Assembly: GCF_000346465.2 (NCBI RefSeq)
Contig: NC_034014.1
Coordinates: 16,011,505-16,075,504 of the forward strand
From: Prunus persica
Lineage: Eukaryota > Streptophyta > Magnoliopsida > Rosales > Rosaceae
Direction of reading: 5' to 3'
DNA: 64,000 nt
Under the pieces are notes generated by a model, which saw only the letters and a list, made by a program, of their open reading frames with translations, made no database searches and had not been told where the DNA came from. The first letter of the stretch is position 1; each line of letters opens with the position of its first letter. Position numbers and translations under genes: made by a program. This document shows positions 36,646 through 48,520 of the stretch, one piece after another.

Positions 36646-37704
36646 TTATAAAGTCTGAATTGTCCTTTCAGACTGACCATCTGTTTGGGGGTAAAATGCA
36701 GTACTAAACCGCAACTGGGTTCCGAAAGCTTCATTTAACTTCACCCAAAAACGGGAGGTAAACCGTGGATCTCTATTTGAAATAATAGATACTGGCACCC
36801 CATGAAGTCTAAGTATCTCATCTATGAAGATCTTGGCCAACTTATTTAGCATGTAGTTTGCTCTCACCGGTAAGAAGTGGGCAGATTTGGTGAGTCGATC
36901 CACGATTACCCAAACTCCATCATGCTTATTCTGTGTTCGGGGAAGCTTAAATATGAAATCCATAGTAAGATGTTCCCACGTCCATTCGAGAATCGGAAGT
37001 GGTTGTAACAACCCTAATGGTTTCTGCCGTTTAGCTTTCACTTGCTGATAAATTAAGCACATCCTGACATATTCTGCTATTTCTTTCTTCATAAAAGGCC
37101 ACCAGTAGTGCTCTCTCAAAGTATGGTACATTTTTGTACTTCCAGGGTGCATTGCAAAAGCTGAACCATGGGCCTCCTCAAGAATTTCCCTCTTTAAAGC
37201 TTCATCATTAGGGACATATAACCTGGTACCCACCATTAAAGCTCCATCATTTCTTACTGAACAGTCAGTTCTGTCACCATTCTCCACCTCTGCTTGTAGT
37301 GTGCAAATCAAAGGATCCTGTGATTGAGCGACGAGTATTCGTTCCACTAGCACTGGTCTCACATGGAGAGTAGCTAATAGTGCTCCCTGATTATCCACAC
37401 CTAGCTCAACTCTGAGCTTCCTCATTTCTACCATCAATGGCACGTACCTCTCTCGGAGATAAGCTACAGATCCCGAGGATTTCCTGCTGAGTGCATCAGG
37501 TACAACATTAGCTCTTCCTGGGTGATGCTCAATGGTACAATCGTAGTCCTTAATCAACTCTAGCCATCTTCTTTGCCTCAAATTCAATTCCTTATGGGTG
37601 AATAAATACTTTAAACTCTTGTGATCCGTAAAAATCTGACATGTTTCCCCATAGAGATAGTGCCGCCAAATCTTTAAGGCAAAAACCACTGCAGCTAATT
37701 CCAA
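36646..37704 (-). pseudogene. Chromovirus RNase H end and integrase core
   Basis: This 352-residue frame starts in RNase H ([40 protein letters not shown]) and continues to integrase. The zinc-binding HHCC segment has lost its last Cys ([10 protein letters not shown], where CxxC is expected). The core has [10 protein letters not shown] (first Asp), [10 protein letters not shown], where the catalytic Asp of the usual S-D-R-D is Asn, and [16 protein letters not shown] (catalytic Glu). The integrase would be inactive. A TAA follows QTL at 36646. Confidence 0.9.
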
Positions 37705-37722
37705 ATCATGAACATGATAATT

Positions 37723-38595
37723 CTACTCATGCTTCTTTAGTTGTCTAGAAGCATAAGCAATTACCCGACCATGCTGCATTAGCACACAACCAAGTCCCTG
37801 TTGGGATGCATCACTGTAGATCACGAAATTTTCACTATCATCTGGAAGTGCTAAAACCAGAGCGGTGGTTAACATGGTCTTGAGTTCATTAAAGCTTTTC
37901 TCATGCTCATCTGACCATTCAAACTTAACTCCTTTTCTTGACAAACTAGTGAGAGGCGCCGCTATAGCAGAAAAACCTTCCACAAAGCGACGGTAATACC
38001 CGGCTAACCCAAGGAAACTCCGTACCTCAGTAAGACTGGTTGGTCGTGGCCAGTTCACTACTACCTCAATCTTCTGGGGATCAACATAAATATCCTCTGC
38101 AGAGATCACATGCCCCAAGAAACTAACTTTGTCCAACCAGAACTGACACTTGCTGAATTTGGCATACAATTGCCTCCTCCTCAGAGTCTTCAGCACAATT
38201 TCCAAATGCTTCATGTGTTCCTTCTGACTCTTAGAATGCACCAGAATGTTGTCTATGAATACAATCACAAAGCGATCCAAGTAACGTCGGAACACCCTGT
38301 TCATGAGATCCATAAACGCAGCTGACGCATTGGTCAACCCAAATGGCATCACCAGGAACTCATAGTGCCCATACCTCGTTCAGAAAGCTGTCTTAGGCAC
38401 ATCCTCTTCTTTAATCCGTAATTGATTATACCCAGATCTCAAATCAATCTTGGAAAATACCTTGGCACCCTTCAGCTGGTCAAATAAATCATCAATGCGA
38501 GGCAAAGGATACTTGTTCCGCACCGTGACTTTGTTCAGTTGCCTGTAGTCAATGCATAACCTCATGGTGCCATTCTTCTTCTTAACAAACAGCAC
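37723..38595 (-). pseudogene. Chromovirus reverse transcriptase (altered active site)
   Basis: Two frames separated by a TGA (CGA expected) near 38380: [36 protein letters not shown] and [13 protein letters not shown], then [17 protein letters not shown] and [13 protein letters not shown]. The family motif is FIDDILVYS; here the second Asp of the metal-binding pair is Asn (GAC to AAC). The stop and the active-site change both imply loss of activity. RNase H begins at about 38000 (FSDASQ-like [15 protein letters not shown]). Confidence 0.9.
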
Positions 38596-38604
38596 TGGAG
38601 CACC

Positions 38605-39534
38605 CTAAGGGGAAAAACTAGGTCGGATGAAGCCCTTATCTACTAGCTCCTGCAACTGAATCTTTAATTCCTTCAACTCTGCTGGTGCCATTCTGTATGG
38701 TGCTTGAGATATAGGATTCGTTCCTGGAACGAGCTCAATGGTGAACTCGATCTCCCGGTGAGGAGGTAACCCAGGAATATCCTCGGGGAATACATCCGGA
38801 AATCCCTGTACCACTGGAATATGTTCCAATCTCTGCCCATGATCTCTGGTATTGATCACATGTGCTAAATATCCTGAGCACCATTTTCTGAGTAACCGTT
38901 TTGCTGTCATAGCTGAAATGAGGCAAGATGGAAGCACTCTGCGCTCGCCAAAAAATGTCATTTCAGGTCGTCCGGGACTACGGAATACAACCTCTTTCCT
39001 AAAACAATCCATTGAGGCATGATGCTTGGCCAACCAATCCATGCCTAAAATGACATCCAAGTCAACCAGTCCCAAAGGGACCAAATCTGCTTCCAAAAAT
39101 ACATCTCCCACTAGCACTGTACTATCTCGATACACCGTACCTACTTGAAAAATCTCTCCTGTAGGTACAGAGATCTCTAGTTGGTTCTGTAGGGCTGAAA
39201 GTCTTACATTAGCATTGTGGGCAAAACTAGGTGTGACAAATGAGTGCGTAGCCCCAGGGTCAATCAAAACTCTAGCAAGGATTCCAAAAACTGGTAAAAT
39301 ACATGTGATCACGTCAGGTGACGCCTGTGCTTCTTGCTGGGACATATTGTACACTCTGCCTGTGGCTCTGGAACGTCCACCCTGTCCCTTATGCTGACTA
39401 CCACCTCGGTTGGCAATACTGGTCTGGGCTCCACCACTGGACGAGGCCCCTACAAACTGTGATGTCCCCTGTGATCTGCCCTGAGTGCCTATCCCCTGAG
39501 GCAATGTGACTGTAGCCTCTCCACCCTGAAGCAA
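38605..39534 (-). pseudogene. Chromovirus protease and start of reverse transcriptase
   Basis: A 309-residue open frame. After a Gly/Ser-rich linker comes the aspartic protease core ARVLIDPGATHSFVTPSF (D-P-G-A form, usual in this clade) and VILGMDWL. The linker to polymerase follows, with FPDVFPEDIPGLPPHREIEF and YRMAPAELKELKIQLQEL. A TAG where Trp is expected (PSFSP*GAPVLF) ends the frame at 38605. Confidence 0.88.
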
Positions 39535-40707
39535 TATCGGGCACTCCCTTAGAAAATGTCCAGATTGACCACAATGGAAACATCCAGTAGTGCCCTGTCA
39601 GCAAGTCCCAGTATGATACCTACCACACTCAGCACACTGAGGATTCCTCCTCCTACCAGATGCTGACTGTAGCTGTCTCCCAGAACCTCTAGCTGTACTA
39701 CCCCTGGAGTGGTTCCCAGAACTGCCACTCTGGTTGGAACCTCCACTAGAACTGACTCTAGGTCAAAAACCTCCATAACTGCGGCCACTAGGTGACCCAG
39801 AGCTGTAACTGCGTCTCTTGGATGACCCCTGACTGGGACCACCCATATCAAACTACCTCCTTCGAGGTTCACCCCGTGCTCTGACCATCATCTGGCTGCT
39901 CTCAATCAATGAAGCAGACATCACCAAATCCCCAAAATTAGTCAACCGCTAGCTAATCACAATATCTCTAATGGAGGCCTTCAACCCTCTAGTAAACAAC
40001 TGACATTTCTTATTCTCATCCTCGACTAGTGGAACACAGTACTTAGACAGTTCATTGAACTTTTTCTCATACTCAAGTACGGTCATTGTACCTTGTTCCA
40101 ACTGCAAAAATTCCTCCATTTTCATATTCTGGTAGGCCTATGGGTAGTACTGACTGTCAAATGCAGCTCGAAATAATTGCCAAGTGATGGCTGACGGATC
40201 TCAATATCTCCTTTTAACAGACTCCCACCAATGTCTAGCATTCCTGATCAAAAAGAAAGTGGCCAGAGTTACCCTACGGTTCTGTGCAACGGCCATCACC
40301 TTCATGATCAGCTCCATCCTCTCTATCCACTCTTCAGCCACTGCTGGGTCGCCATCACCATCAAAATCTATGGCCCCAATCCTCTTAGCTTGGTCAGCAT
40401 ATCCTAGGGAGGGATCTCTGGACTGCCCAGTCCTGGATAGAGCCTGGGTCAACAACTCCAAAGTCTGCTAGAAAATAGGACCTCCCGGCATAGTGGGCAT
40501 GGGAGGTGCGGCCCCTGATGGGCCTCCAACAAAAGACTGCTCTACCGATTCTGGTACCGGTGCAGAAATGGGAAATTCCTCTTGCTCGAGAGGGGGATTA
40601 TGTCCCCTGACTCGGGACGACTGTCTGGTCCCTCTACGGAAGCCACCACGTTTCGGGCCCATGCTTACTGTCATAAGAAATAATTGTTCAGTAAAACTGG
40701 AAAGCAC
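39535..40707 (-). pseudogene. Chromovirus gag (several stops)
   Basis: Starts at the end of the leader with MGPKRGGFRRGTRQSSRV, then gag words AEEWIERMELIMKVM and RNARHWWESVKRRY, then YCVPLVEDENKKCQLFTRGL, a Ser/Gly-rich hinge and the zinc knuckle CFHCGQSGHFLREC near 39550-39590. At least five in-frame stops separate these pieces (near 40470, 40201, 40140, 39950, 39765, 39600). Most fit CAG, CGA or TGG changed by one transition. It would have formed the particle shell. Confidence 0.85.
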
Positions 40708-40740
40708 AAAGTGCGGAGTCTACAGGAAGTTAAACCTAAT

Positions 40741-40752
40741 GCTCTGATACCA
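40741..40752 (-). other. Primer-binding site, initiator tRNA-Met
   Basis: Minus strand TGGTATCAGAGC, the exact 12-base complement usual for tRNA-iMet, three bases inside the 5' LTR. Confidence 0.95.
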
Positions 40753-40755
40753 AGT

Positions 40756-42570
40756 TGACAGGACCCAACCCAAATTCCCCTTTGGAATCCGAGCCGAACC
40801 TTGTTCGTGATCGACACCTGCGGGTGCAAGCACAAATGACCTGGTTGCCCTTCTGGTTACAAACTTACTTTCATTTTTGCCTTGACTTCTACCAAAAATT
40901 CGGCAGAGTCTCCCCTATAATTTGTTCAATCCAAAAATTACACCTGTCAAAACAAGCATATATACACAACCCAACTTCCAGCATGCATATATATCTACAA
41001 TCAACAATAAAGTTCGAGCCCAGGGGCAATATCAGAGCATCTATACAGATTAATTTACAAGAAGAATATTTGGAGGGTCAAGGACCCTACACTAAGCTGA
41101 AGAGATGCAAGAAGCGGAAACTACCCTGTGGTGGCTTTCAAATACATGTCTACGGCCTGGGGGCTCAAAACATTTAAAAGGTGAGTGGACCCAAAAACAA
41201 AGTTTTAAGAAAAATAGCATAAGAACATACTAACCCCACTGTAAAAACAGTTATACAAAACTAATTCATTCTTTTAATCATATACATACTGAAATCAATG
41301 CACTCATATATATACAAATATATGCCAAGCAAACTCATATCATCTTTAAACTCTTAAAAGCACTGAAATCAGTTTAAAACTACCACCTAGGTGTACCCCT
41401 TAAATTCTATCAATTCCTGATAACCCGTCAATTCCTGATAATCTGTCAATTCCCCTGGCAGGTCTCGGTGACACAAAGTCAACCCAAGCTGCAAACTGGC
41501 ATGATTCAGGGGACCGTAGTCAGCCTGATCCTCATTCCTGGCTCTCACGGTCCCGGCGTCCCCTAAACTCGTGAGGAAAATGTCAAGCACGTTGACAAAA
41601 CTGAAGGCAACTTGGATGTCCGTGGACATCGTCATATCCGAAGGCAACATATACGGAAGGCAACCTGTTTCTATAACTGGGTACCTAAGGTGGCTTAAGA
41701 AAATCTAAAAATCTTTGAAAAATTTGATAAATAACTGAATTTCTGTTAAATCTAGAACTTGCTGCCATTTATATGTTATTTAGCTAAAATTTCCTTTTCC
41801 TATATCCATAACGGATATCTCACTCGGTAGCATGTGAATTCAAAACATTTAAAAGCATATATCAACTAATAAAACACTAATCTTTAAATAAAACTTATTC
41901 AAGATCAAATATTATAACTGAATAGCATAAATTCATTTATGAAAACAAAGGGTCCACTGACAGCTGGTCCGAGCTTGCTGGACCTTTTGGAGGTCCCTCC
42001 TGCGGGTCAACTGGTGCCCGGGTGCCTCACTTGTCCGATTTGGTAGCCGGATGAAGGAGAACGAAAGCTTGGAAGTTCTGTCAACTCCGGCGTGATCTCG
42101 AGCATTTTCCGACGAAAAACAGGTGTTCCAAGGGCAGGGACCGGTCGGGAAAGGAAGAGGAAGCAGCGGTGGTTTGATTGGGTCTGGTCCCGTCAATTGG
42201 AGTGGAGTGTGGCGGTGGTTATGGAGGTTTGAAGGTAACGATTTAAAACAAGGGGGGCGGCTGGTCGAGAGACAAGAGTGAGGGAGGAGAGAGAGAGTCA
42301 GTTTTTAAAAAAAAATCTTGATTTCAAAATTACCATTTTGCCCTTCTACGTATTTTGACCGTATTTTCTTCGTTACAACTCCGATTCGAGTCCACTCCGT
42401 GTCTACGAACTCGTTTCGTCGCGCTCTATGCAACGATGCAAGTGGAATAGTCAAATTCTTTCTCGGTCAAAAAGTCAACTTTTCCTTTACTAGAATTTTC
42501 TAAGGGCAAAAGTGTCCTTTCCTCTTAATAGTTTAATAGTTAACTATTAATTAAGGTTTGGGTTATTACA
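40756..42570 (-). repeat. Right LTR (5' LTR) of the chromovirus
   Basis: Plus-strand TGACAGGACCCAACCC .. GGGTTATTACA, 1815 bp, aligned end to end with the left LTR with scattered substitutions and small indels. Confidence 0.9.
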
Positions 42571-43255
42571 AAAATCTTGTAAATTGTTACCAAAAAATTG
42601 TAAGTTACGAGTTGAGGGATTCTTTTTACAACGTTATGCTACCCTCATATCCCAAAATTGTAAAATCGGCCCTTAATCTTGTAAACCCTCATTTTACTAG
42701 AATAAGGACCCCAATTTACATCCTCATGGTCCGCACTTACCAATTCCTTGTGATGTCGATCTATATCCTTATGAAATAAGAATTTACAACGTTAAGGATT
42801 ATTATGAGAACCCTAACGTTGTAATCGTGGTGCAAAAATCTGTAAATCACTACCTAGTCGTGTAACTTATATGTTTTTAGATCTTCCTTACAAGGTTATG
42901 GTACCCTCGTATCCCAAAATTGTAAAATTGCTCCTTAATCTTGTAAACCCTCATTTTACTAGAATAAAGACCCAATTTATATCTTCATGGTCTGGAGTTA
43001 CCAATTCCTTGTAATGTGGATCCATATCCTTGTGAATGGGGATTTACAACATTATGGATTAGGTGAACCCTAATGTTGTAATTATGGTTCAAAAACTTGT
43101 AAATCACTACCCAAATCTTGTAAATTTTGGGATCCTCTTACAATGTTATGGTACTCTCGTATCCAAACTATTGTAATACCAGTCCTTAGTCTTGTAAACC
43201 ATCGTATTCCTTGTAATGTTGATTTTTGTCCTTATAAAATGGGGATTTACATGGG
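42571..43255 (+). repeat. Hairpin-bearing tandem repeat array, right half
   Basis: Continues the array interrupted at 34058. Hairpin arms TTACAACGTTAAGG (42784-42797) and CCCTAACGTTGTAA (42811-42824) recur as TTACAACATTATGG .. CCCTAATGTTGTAA near 43043-43083. The unit length here is about 261 bp. The last unit is incomplete, ending near 43255. Confidence 0.75.
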
Positions 43256-45240
43256 AAGCTAGGAGATTGGTAACTTTCTTCTACTTCATTACCCCATTTA
43301 GTATTTTATTATATTACAATACATATATAAAAAAATTAGTATTTTAGTTGAAATTATACATATTATATGTAAATACTATATATATATTTATGAGTGGATA
43401 TTCTTATTAAACAATTTTGTTATGGATGGGAAAGGGGAAACCCATATAACAAGGATATGAACCAAAAATCAGAGGAGGATCATAAGAGAGAGTTTTGTGG
43501 GAACATGAATATGAGGATGACAATGTATTAAATTATTTGTTTAGGCATAGAAATAAGTTTGTAAAAGCATATTTTGAATATGCTATGAGTCATATTCAAG
43601 AAATAATATATAGTGTTAGTTTTAAGACATTTCTCTCAAATTATTTTAGAATAGCTTGAATTCTAAAATTTCGTACATGAGAAGCGAATGAGATGGTAAT
43701 TCAATTACTTTCTCCCCCTTCATTACCTCATTTAGTATTTGTTTATGTTACATACTTATATAAAATTTTGAGTATTTTAGTTGAAATTGTATATATTATA
43801 TGTAAATATCATATTTATGTATTATATATTGATTATAAAGTTTATTTAAGTATTATATTATTATATATTCTTATTTAACATTTTTTTTTACTAATCGGAA
43901 CATGAACCAATTATATTACGAAGATATGAACCAAAAACATAGAAGGATCATAAGGGAAATTTTTATTGGAAGATGCTATGATTCATCTTCTGTTATAAGA
44001 TATTTGTTTAAAGTTATTTTTAGAATAAGCACTAATACATATATATTTTTGTATAATAATATATCATCTTCAGAAGTAATTATAGTGTGGCTTCAGAGTA
44101 TGGTCATATAATATTTATTATAATATAAGTGGATATTTATTGATGTTATGCCTTAAAAGTTGAATATCTTATCATTGATTGATATTAAACTCGTAAACGA
44201 GTTATACTATGTAGTCGTATTTTAGTTCCTTATAGTAATTTATTCACATCTAAAAAATGACAAAAAAATTAAAAAATTTTAAAAAAAATGAAAAGAATAG
44301 TTTAGATGTTTAAAAATTATTTCAGTTTGGCCAATTGGATTTATATAAAGTTACCCAAGTTGTATTGATTTTGGTTACAAGTTATATAAAGCAACCCCTA
44401 ACTCATGACAAAAATCTGCAAATGTTGTGAAATAATTGAAATAATTATAACAACATTATGGTCCACCCTAATCCATAACACTGTAATACCCTAATTTACG
44501 AAGAAAATGACACATAGTACCAAAGTAGGAATGGCCTTTGGAGGAGTAAAATTAGGTCATTATCCTTGTAAACACAGCTAAAAATTTTGTAATCAACGAG
44601 AAAACTTGTAAACTTTCTACTTTTATACTTGTTTTTCTTGAATTTTAATCTTAACAATGTAGTATAAAATCCATGGCCATGTTAGGAAAAAAATATAAAT
44701 GTATAATACGTCGTGGATGTCTACAAAAGTACAACTATTGTAACATAGAGTTCAACAATTAATATAGTTCTTATTTTAGAAATTGATTTCAACCAATTAC
44801 ATAGACAAAACTCGAGGTGAAAAAATTTGATGGATAAAGACTTTCAAGCTTTTCACCAATTTTATGAAACAAAAGAAACAAAAAAATTAGAACTATCAAC
44901 CTCAATTGATTTTTAAAAACTAGGCATAAAATACAGAGGAATTAACCACAACTAGCTATCATAATTCATATAAATAAAACCAGCAACTCATAATGAACTT
45001 GAGTAGAGCTTTGATGAGGTGACATATTGAAATAAGAAAAAAAAAAGTCTAAAACGGTTCTCATAAAAAAGAGTCTAAAATGGTAACAACTCAATTGAAA
45101 AATAACATGTCAAATCATATGCCAATTGCCAAACAGAAAGGGAATAATTGCATGACCCTTATGCAATTGCATTTGTGTTAAATATTAACAAAAAATGGAA
45201 ACTTGATGTTTGGGGGTGGTCAAAATTCACTCAATCTGCC
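43256..45240. other. AT-rich, no gene recognised; contains a diverged duplication
   Basis: 43285-43510 and 43690-43960 are similar: TTAGTATTTTAGTTGAAATT, ATTATATGTAAATA and GATATGAACCAAAAA occur in both. The frame 43902-44111 (MNQLYYEDMNQKHRR..) lies in the second copy and is degraded in the first. It has no motif I can name. The rest is AT-rich. Confidence 0.4.
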
Positions 45241-46080
45241 AATGAGGAATTCTTAGTGGCCGAGAATTCTTAGCTGCCGAGAATTCCTAGTTGTCAAAGA
45301 ATTCCTAGCAGCCGAAAACTCCTAGAGGTTGAAGAATTCCTAGCGTCCGACAATTCCTAGCGGTCGAAGAATTCCTAGCGGCCGAGATGCCTTCTCAAAA
45401 AGGTGGCCGATGTGTTTTCTTTAAAGTTCATGGTGCCTTCTCAAAAATGCGGCCGAGATGTTTTCTTTAAAGGCCATGGCACTTCTCAAAAAGGTGGGCC
45501 GGGCACTCCTTAAATACCTTGGTCGGCCACTCCTCTTGCAAAAAGCTAGCCGGTCTGCATTTGTAGTGGAGACTCAAAAATGGCTAGGCGAATCTGCTAG
45601 AGTTTCTCGACCAGGTGAAATCCAAGGTGTGGCCAGTTGGGCCTTGAGGTTTTTAGCAGGCCAGAGCTCGGGATTCTTGTGGCCGGACCTTGGGGGTTTC
45701 GTGGAAGCTGAAGGGCAAGGCCGGCCTGGAGCGAGATGCGGCTGGGAGTCGTTCGAGATAAGGCTGGGCATAGTTCAAAGTGCGGCTAGCTGGGCTGTGC
45801 TCGAAAGTGGCTAGGGCTGCAACATGCAGCTGGGCACGCCCAGAACTACTAGGATATCTCACGGCTAGGGTATGTTGGAAGGTGCGAGTGGAATGTTGAA
45901 GCTGATGCCCAGTTTTTTCGTGACCAGAGGCGTCAGGGGCTACAAGGATCTCTGCAGCTGGTGCCTTGGGCTTTTGGCAATTAGAGATTGAGGCCGGCCG
46001 GGTTTGGAGGCTCGAAGGGAAGATTGGCATCCTGGATTTGGTCTTTTTGCAGCTAGGATTTCTTCAGGCTGAAGTCTTTA
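45241..46080. repeat. Short GAATTCCTAGCGGCCGA repeats and G+C-rich flank
   Basis: From 45241 to 45390 about eight imperfect units of about 17-20 bp (GAATTCCTAGCGGCCGA type). From 45390 to 45500 about three longer units (GGCCGAGATG..TTCTCAAAAA). A G+C-rich stretch to 46080 follows, without a supportable gene; frames such as 45458-45814 have no motif. An (AT)n run at 46081-46095 ends it. Confidence 0.55.
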
Positions 46081-46138
46081 ATATATATATATATACTAAC
46101 TCTTCAACAGTCTGAGCCTCTATTTATACTACATCACT

Positions 46139-47376
46139 TCTCTGAGTCAGAGTCAATTGCTAGCATAGATACTGAATCTAGTAATATTTCTAAAATAGAA
46201 AATGCGTTTAGAAATATTGATTGAAATTAATCCACAAGTACAGAGATTAACAAACAGAGTCAGCCCTACTAGCTTCACAAAAAATTGGTATCCTAAGCCT
46301 ACGCCACCTGATATCCAGTTCGAAGAACGAAATACTCAAAACCAGTTTTCTGTTTCTTATGATAAATTATACGAATGGAATATTGATGGTTTTTCTGAAC
46401 AAGAAATCCTTAATAAACTTCAACATATGTCTATGGTCGCCAATAGTTACATCACCAATCACAGTTCAGACAATCTGAAATTGTCCCCCTATTAGAAACA
46501 GGTTTCACAGGAACTCTTCGTTCTTGGTGGGACAATAATTTAACACACGAATCTAAGCAACGAATAATTCATTCGCTAAAACTTAATGAAGATGGTCTTC
46601 CTATTTTTGATGAACAAATAGGTCAAGGCATCGAAGATGGAGTCAATACCCTGCTTTACACAATAGTCAATCATTTTATTGGAACGCCTAGTAATACTAC
46701 TGCTAGAATACATGATCAATTGAGTAATTTGAGATGCCCCAAATTATCTGATTTTAGATGGTATAAAGACATATTTATTTCCAGAGTCATGATTAGAGAC
46801 AACAGTAATCAGCCTTTTTGGAAAGAAAAATTTGTTAATGGATTGCCGAATTTATTTGCTCATAAAATGCGATCAACCCTTAGTAATGAACAAGGTCATA
46901 TTGATTGGGATAGCTTAACTTATGGAAACATAATCAGTACTATCAATCAAGTCGGAATGCGGATGTGTGTCGATATGAAAATTGGTAAACAAATCCAATC
47001 TGAAAGAAATTATGCCAAATATGAGTTAGGTAATTTCTGCGAACAGTATGGTTTAATGTCTATCCCCCCGTCTCGAAAAAATAAGCTTAGTTATCATAAC
47101 CGACAGTTTAGCAAAAAGCGCCATCATTCACGTAGAAAACAGTCATTCCAACACAATAATGAAGATAAAGAATTTTATAGTAAAAGGAGATTCTCCCCTA
47201 AGAAAAATTGGAAAAAGAGTCATAATAAAGATAAGAATAGCAGCTTTAAGAAAAGAACCGACAAAAGAAAAGTGAAATGTTATAAATGTCAAAAGTATGG
47301 TCACTATGCCAATATTGTAAAGTTAAAAACACAATCAAACAATTATAAGTCACGGATGAAGAAAAAGACAAATTAA
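46139..47376 (+). pseudogene. Endogenous pararetrovirus, coat-protein region
   Basis: Three frames joined by shifts: SESESIASIDTESSNIS (to 46187), SPTSFTKNWYPKPTPPDIQF and YEWNIDGFSEQEILNKLQ (to 46495), then GFTGTLRSWWDNNL and LRCPKLSDFRWYKDIFISRV. It ends in a basic stretch and a zinc knuckle, CYKCQKYGHYANIVK, whose last Cys is Val. These match the coat-protein part of caulimovirid-type polyproteins found in many plant genomes. A separate movement-protein region is not seen. The frameshifts and the lost Cys show it is a fossil copy. Confidence 0.75.
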
Positions 47377-48520
47377 TTAAAGTCCTTGAGTTAGAAAATA
47401 CTGAGTCAAGTGAAAACGAAACCATGGTTAGCCACACTGAGTTGTCTGAAATATATTCTTCTGAGTCACAATCCAGTTCACCCAGAATCCAATTTGGTTG
47501 TCAAGATAATTGCTGCAAATCTAAGTCAATCAATGTCCTTACCAAACAGGAAGAACAAGAAGAATTGTTAATCGATTTAATAAGTAGAGTTGAAAATCCC
47601 GAATTAAAATCTGAATATTTAAAGAAATTAAGAAAAGTCATTAATCGCGAGGAACAAAAACAGTCCACCCAAAAGATAAGTCTGAACACAACCTTAGAAA
47701 AATTTAACAAAAAGAAAGAAGTCACCTTACAGGATTTACAATGAGAAGTAAAGACAATTAAAAAAGAAATCATTGAGTTAAGACAAATAAGCCAAAAATT
47801 ACAAAGTGAAAATTATGAAATAAAACAAGATCTCATTAATCTATTAGAAAAGAAAATCTCTGAGTCTAAAGCAGAGAGTCCCATTAATTCAGATGAAGAA
47901 AACTCTATCCAAGATCAAGCTGTTAATTTAATTAAACATCTAAATTTTAGGAAATGGTATGCCAGAGTCACTATATTTGTCAAAAGCTTTAAGTTAAACA
48001 TAGTCGCCCTTTTTGATTCAGGGGCTGACCTTAATTGCATCCAAGAAGGACTAATCCCAACTAAGTATTATAAAAAGTCAAGAGAATCTTTAAGTACTGC
48101 CTCGGGAAAATCACTCCAATTGAATTATGAAATCCCTAAAGCCTATGTCTGTCAAAACAAAATCTGCTTTAAAACTTCTTTTGTCTTAATTAAAATATCA
48201 CTGATGAAGTTATATTAGGTCTTCCATTTATCGCCCTTTTGTACCCTTTCCAGGTTGAACATGATGGTGTCATTTCCACCTGTCTAGGAAAAAAATAAAA
48301 TTTGAATTTTTTAGTAAACCTGAGTTACATAATTTAAAAGAATTCCAAAAAAATGCGGTCACTAAAACAGTCAAGATAATTCAAAATAAAGATAAACAAC
48401 TAAGATTTCTTCAAGAAGAAGTTAAAGCTAAGAGGATTGAGCAACAATTAGGTCATAAGCCTTTACAATCGCAAATTCAACAGTTTGAAGAAAAACTAAA
48501 ACAAGAAGTCTGTTCTGAAT
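47377..48520 (+). pseudogene. Endogenous pararetrovirus, linker and aspartic protease
   Basis: An acidic/basic linker (47424-47744) is followed by a coiled-coil-like stretch after a stop at 47744. Protease follows: IVALFDSGADLNCIQEGLIP at about 48000-48060, with the catalytic D-S-G-A. A frame loss occurs near 48200 and a stop near 48296. The linker to polymerase continues to 48520. An inverted second copy of the later part lies at 50669-51299. Confidence 0.75.

Larger units (their letters stand above)
34059..42570 (-). mobile_element. Tekay-like chromovirus, complete but dead
   Basis: Two LTRs of about 1.8 kb, a tRNA-Met primer site, a polypurine tract, and gag, protease, reverse transcriptase, RNase H, integrase and chromodomain in chromovirus order on the minus strand. 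Flanking 5 bp are AAAAC (34054-34058) and AAAAT (42571-42575). The reading frames hold about ten or more stops, and catalytic Asp residues of both polymerase and integrase are changed. The LTRs differ at many scattered positions, so it is older than the Tat element. Confidence 0.92.

Noticed and set aside
40741..40752. tRNA gene near the tRNA-Met-like words
   Set aside because: Only the 12-base primer site is present; no cloverleaf could be built. The same holds for 18486.
43902..44111. Possible PIF/Harbinger-type transposase start
   Set aside because: A faint resemblance in charge pattern only; no catalytic residues or terminal inverted repeats.
45241..45400. CRISPR-like short repeats
   Set aside because: Units are contiguous without unique spacers, and the DNA is clearly plant nuclear.
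45458..45814. 118-residue plus-strand frame
   Set aside because: Tryptophan- and glycine-rich product of a G+C-rich stretch; no family recognised, and no homologous copy in the window.
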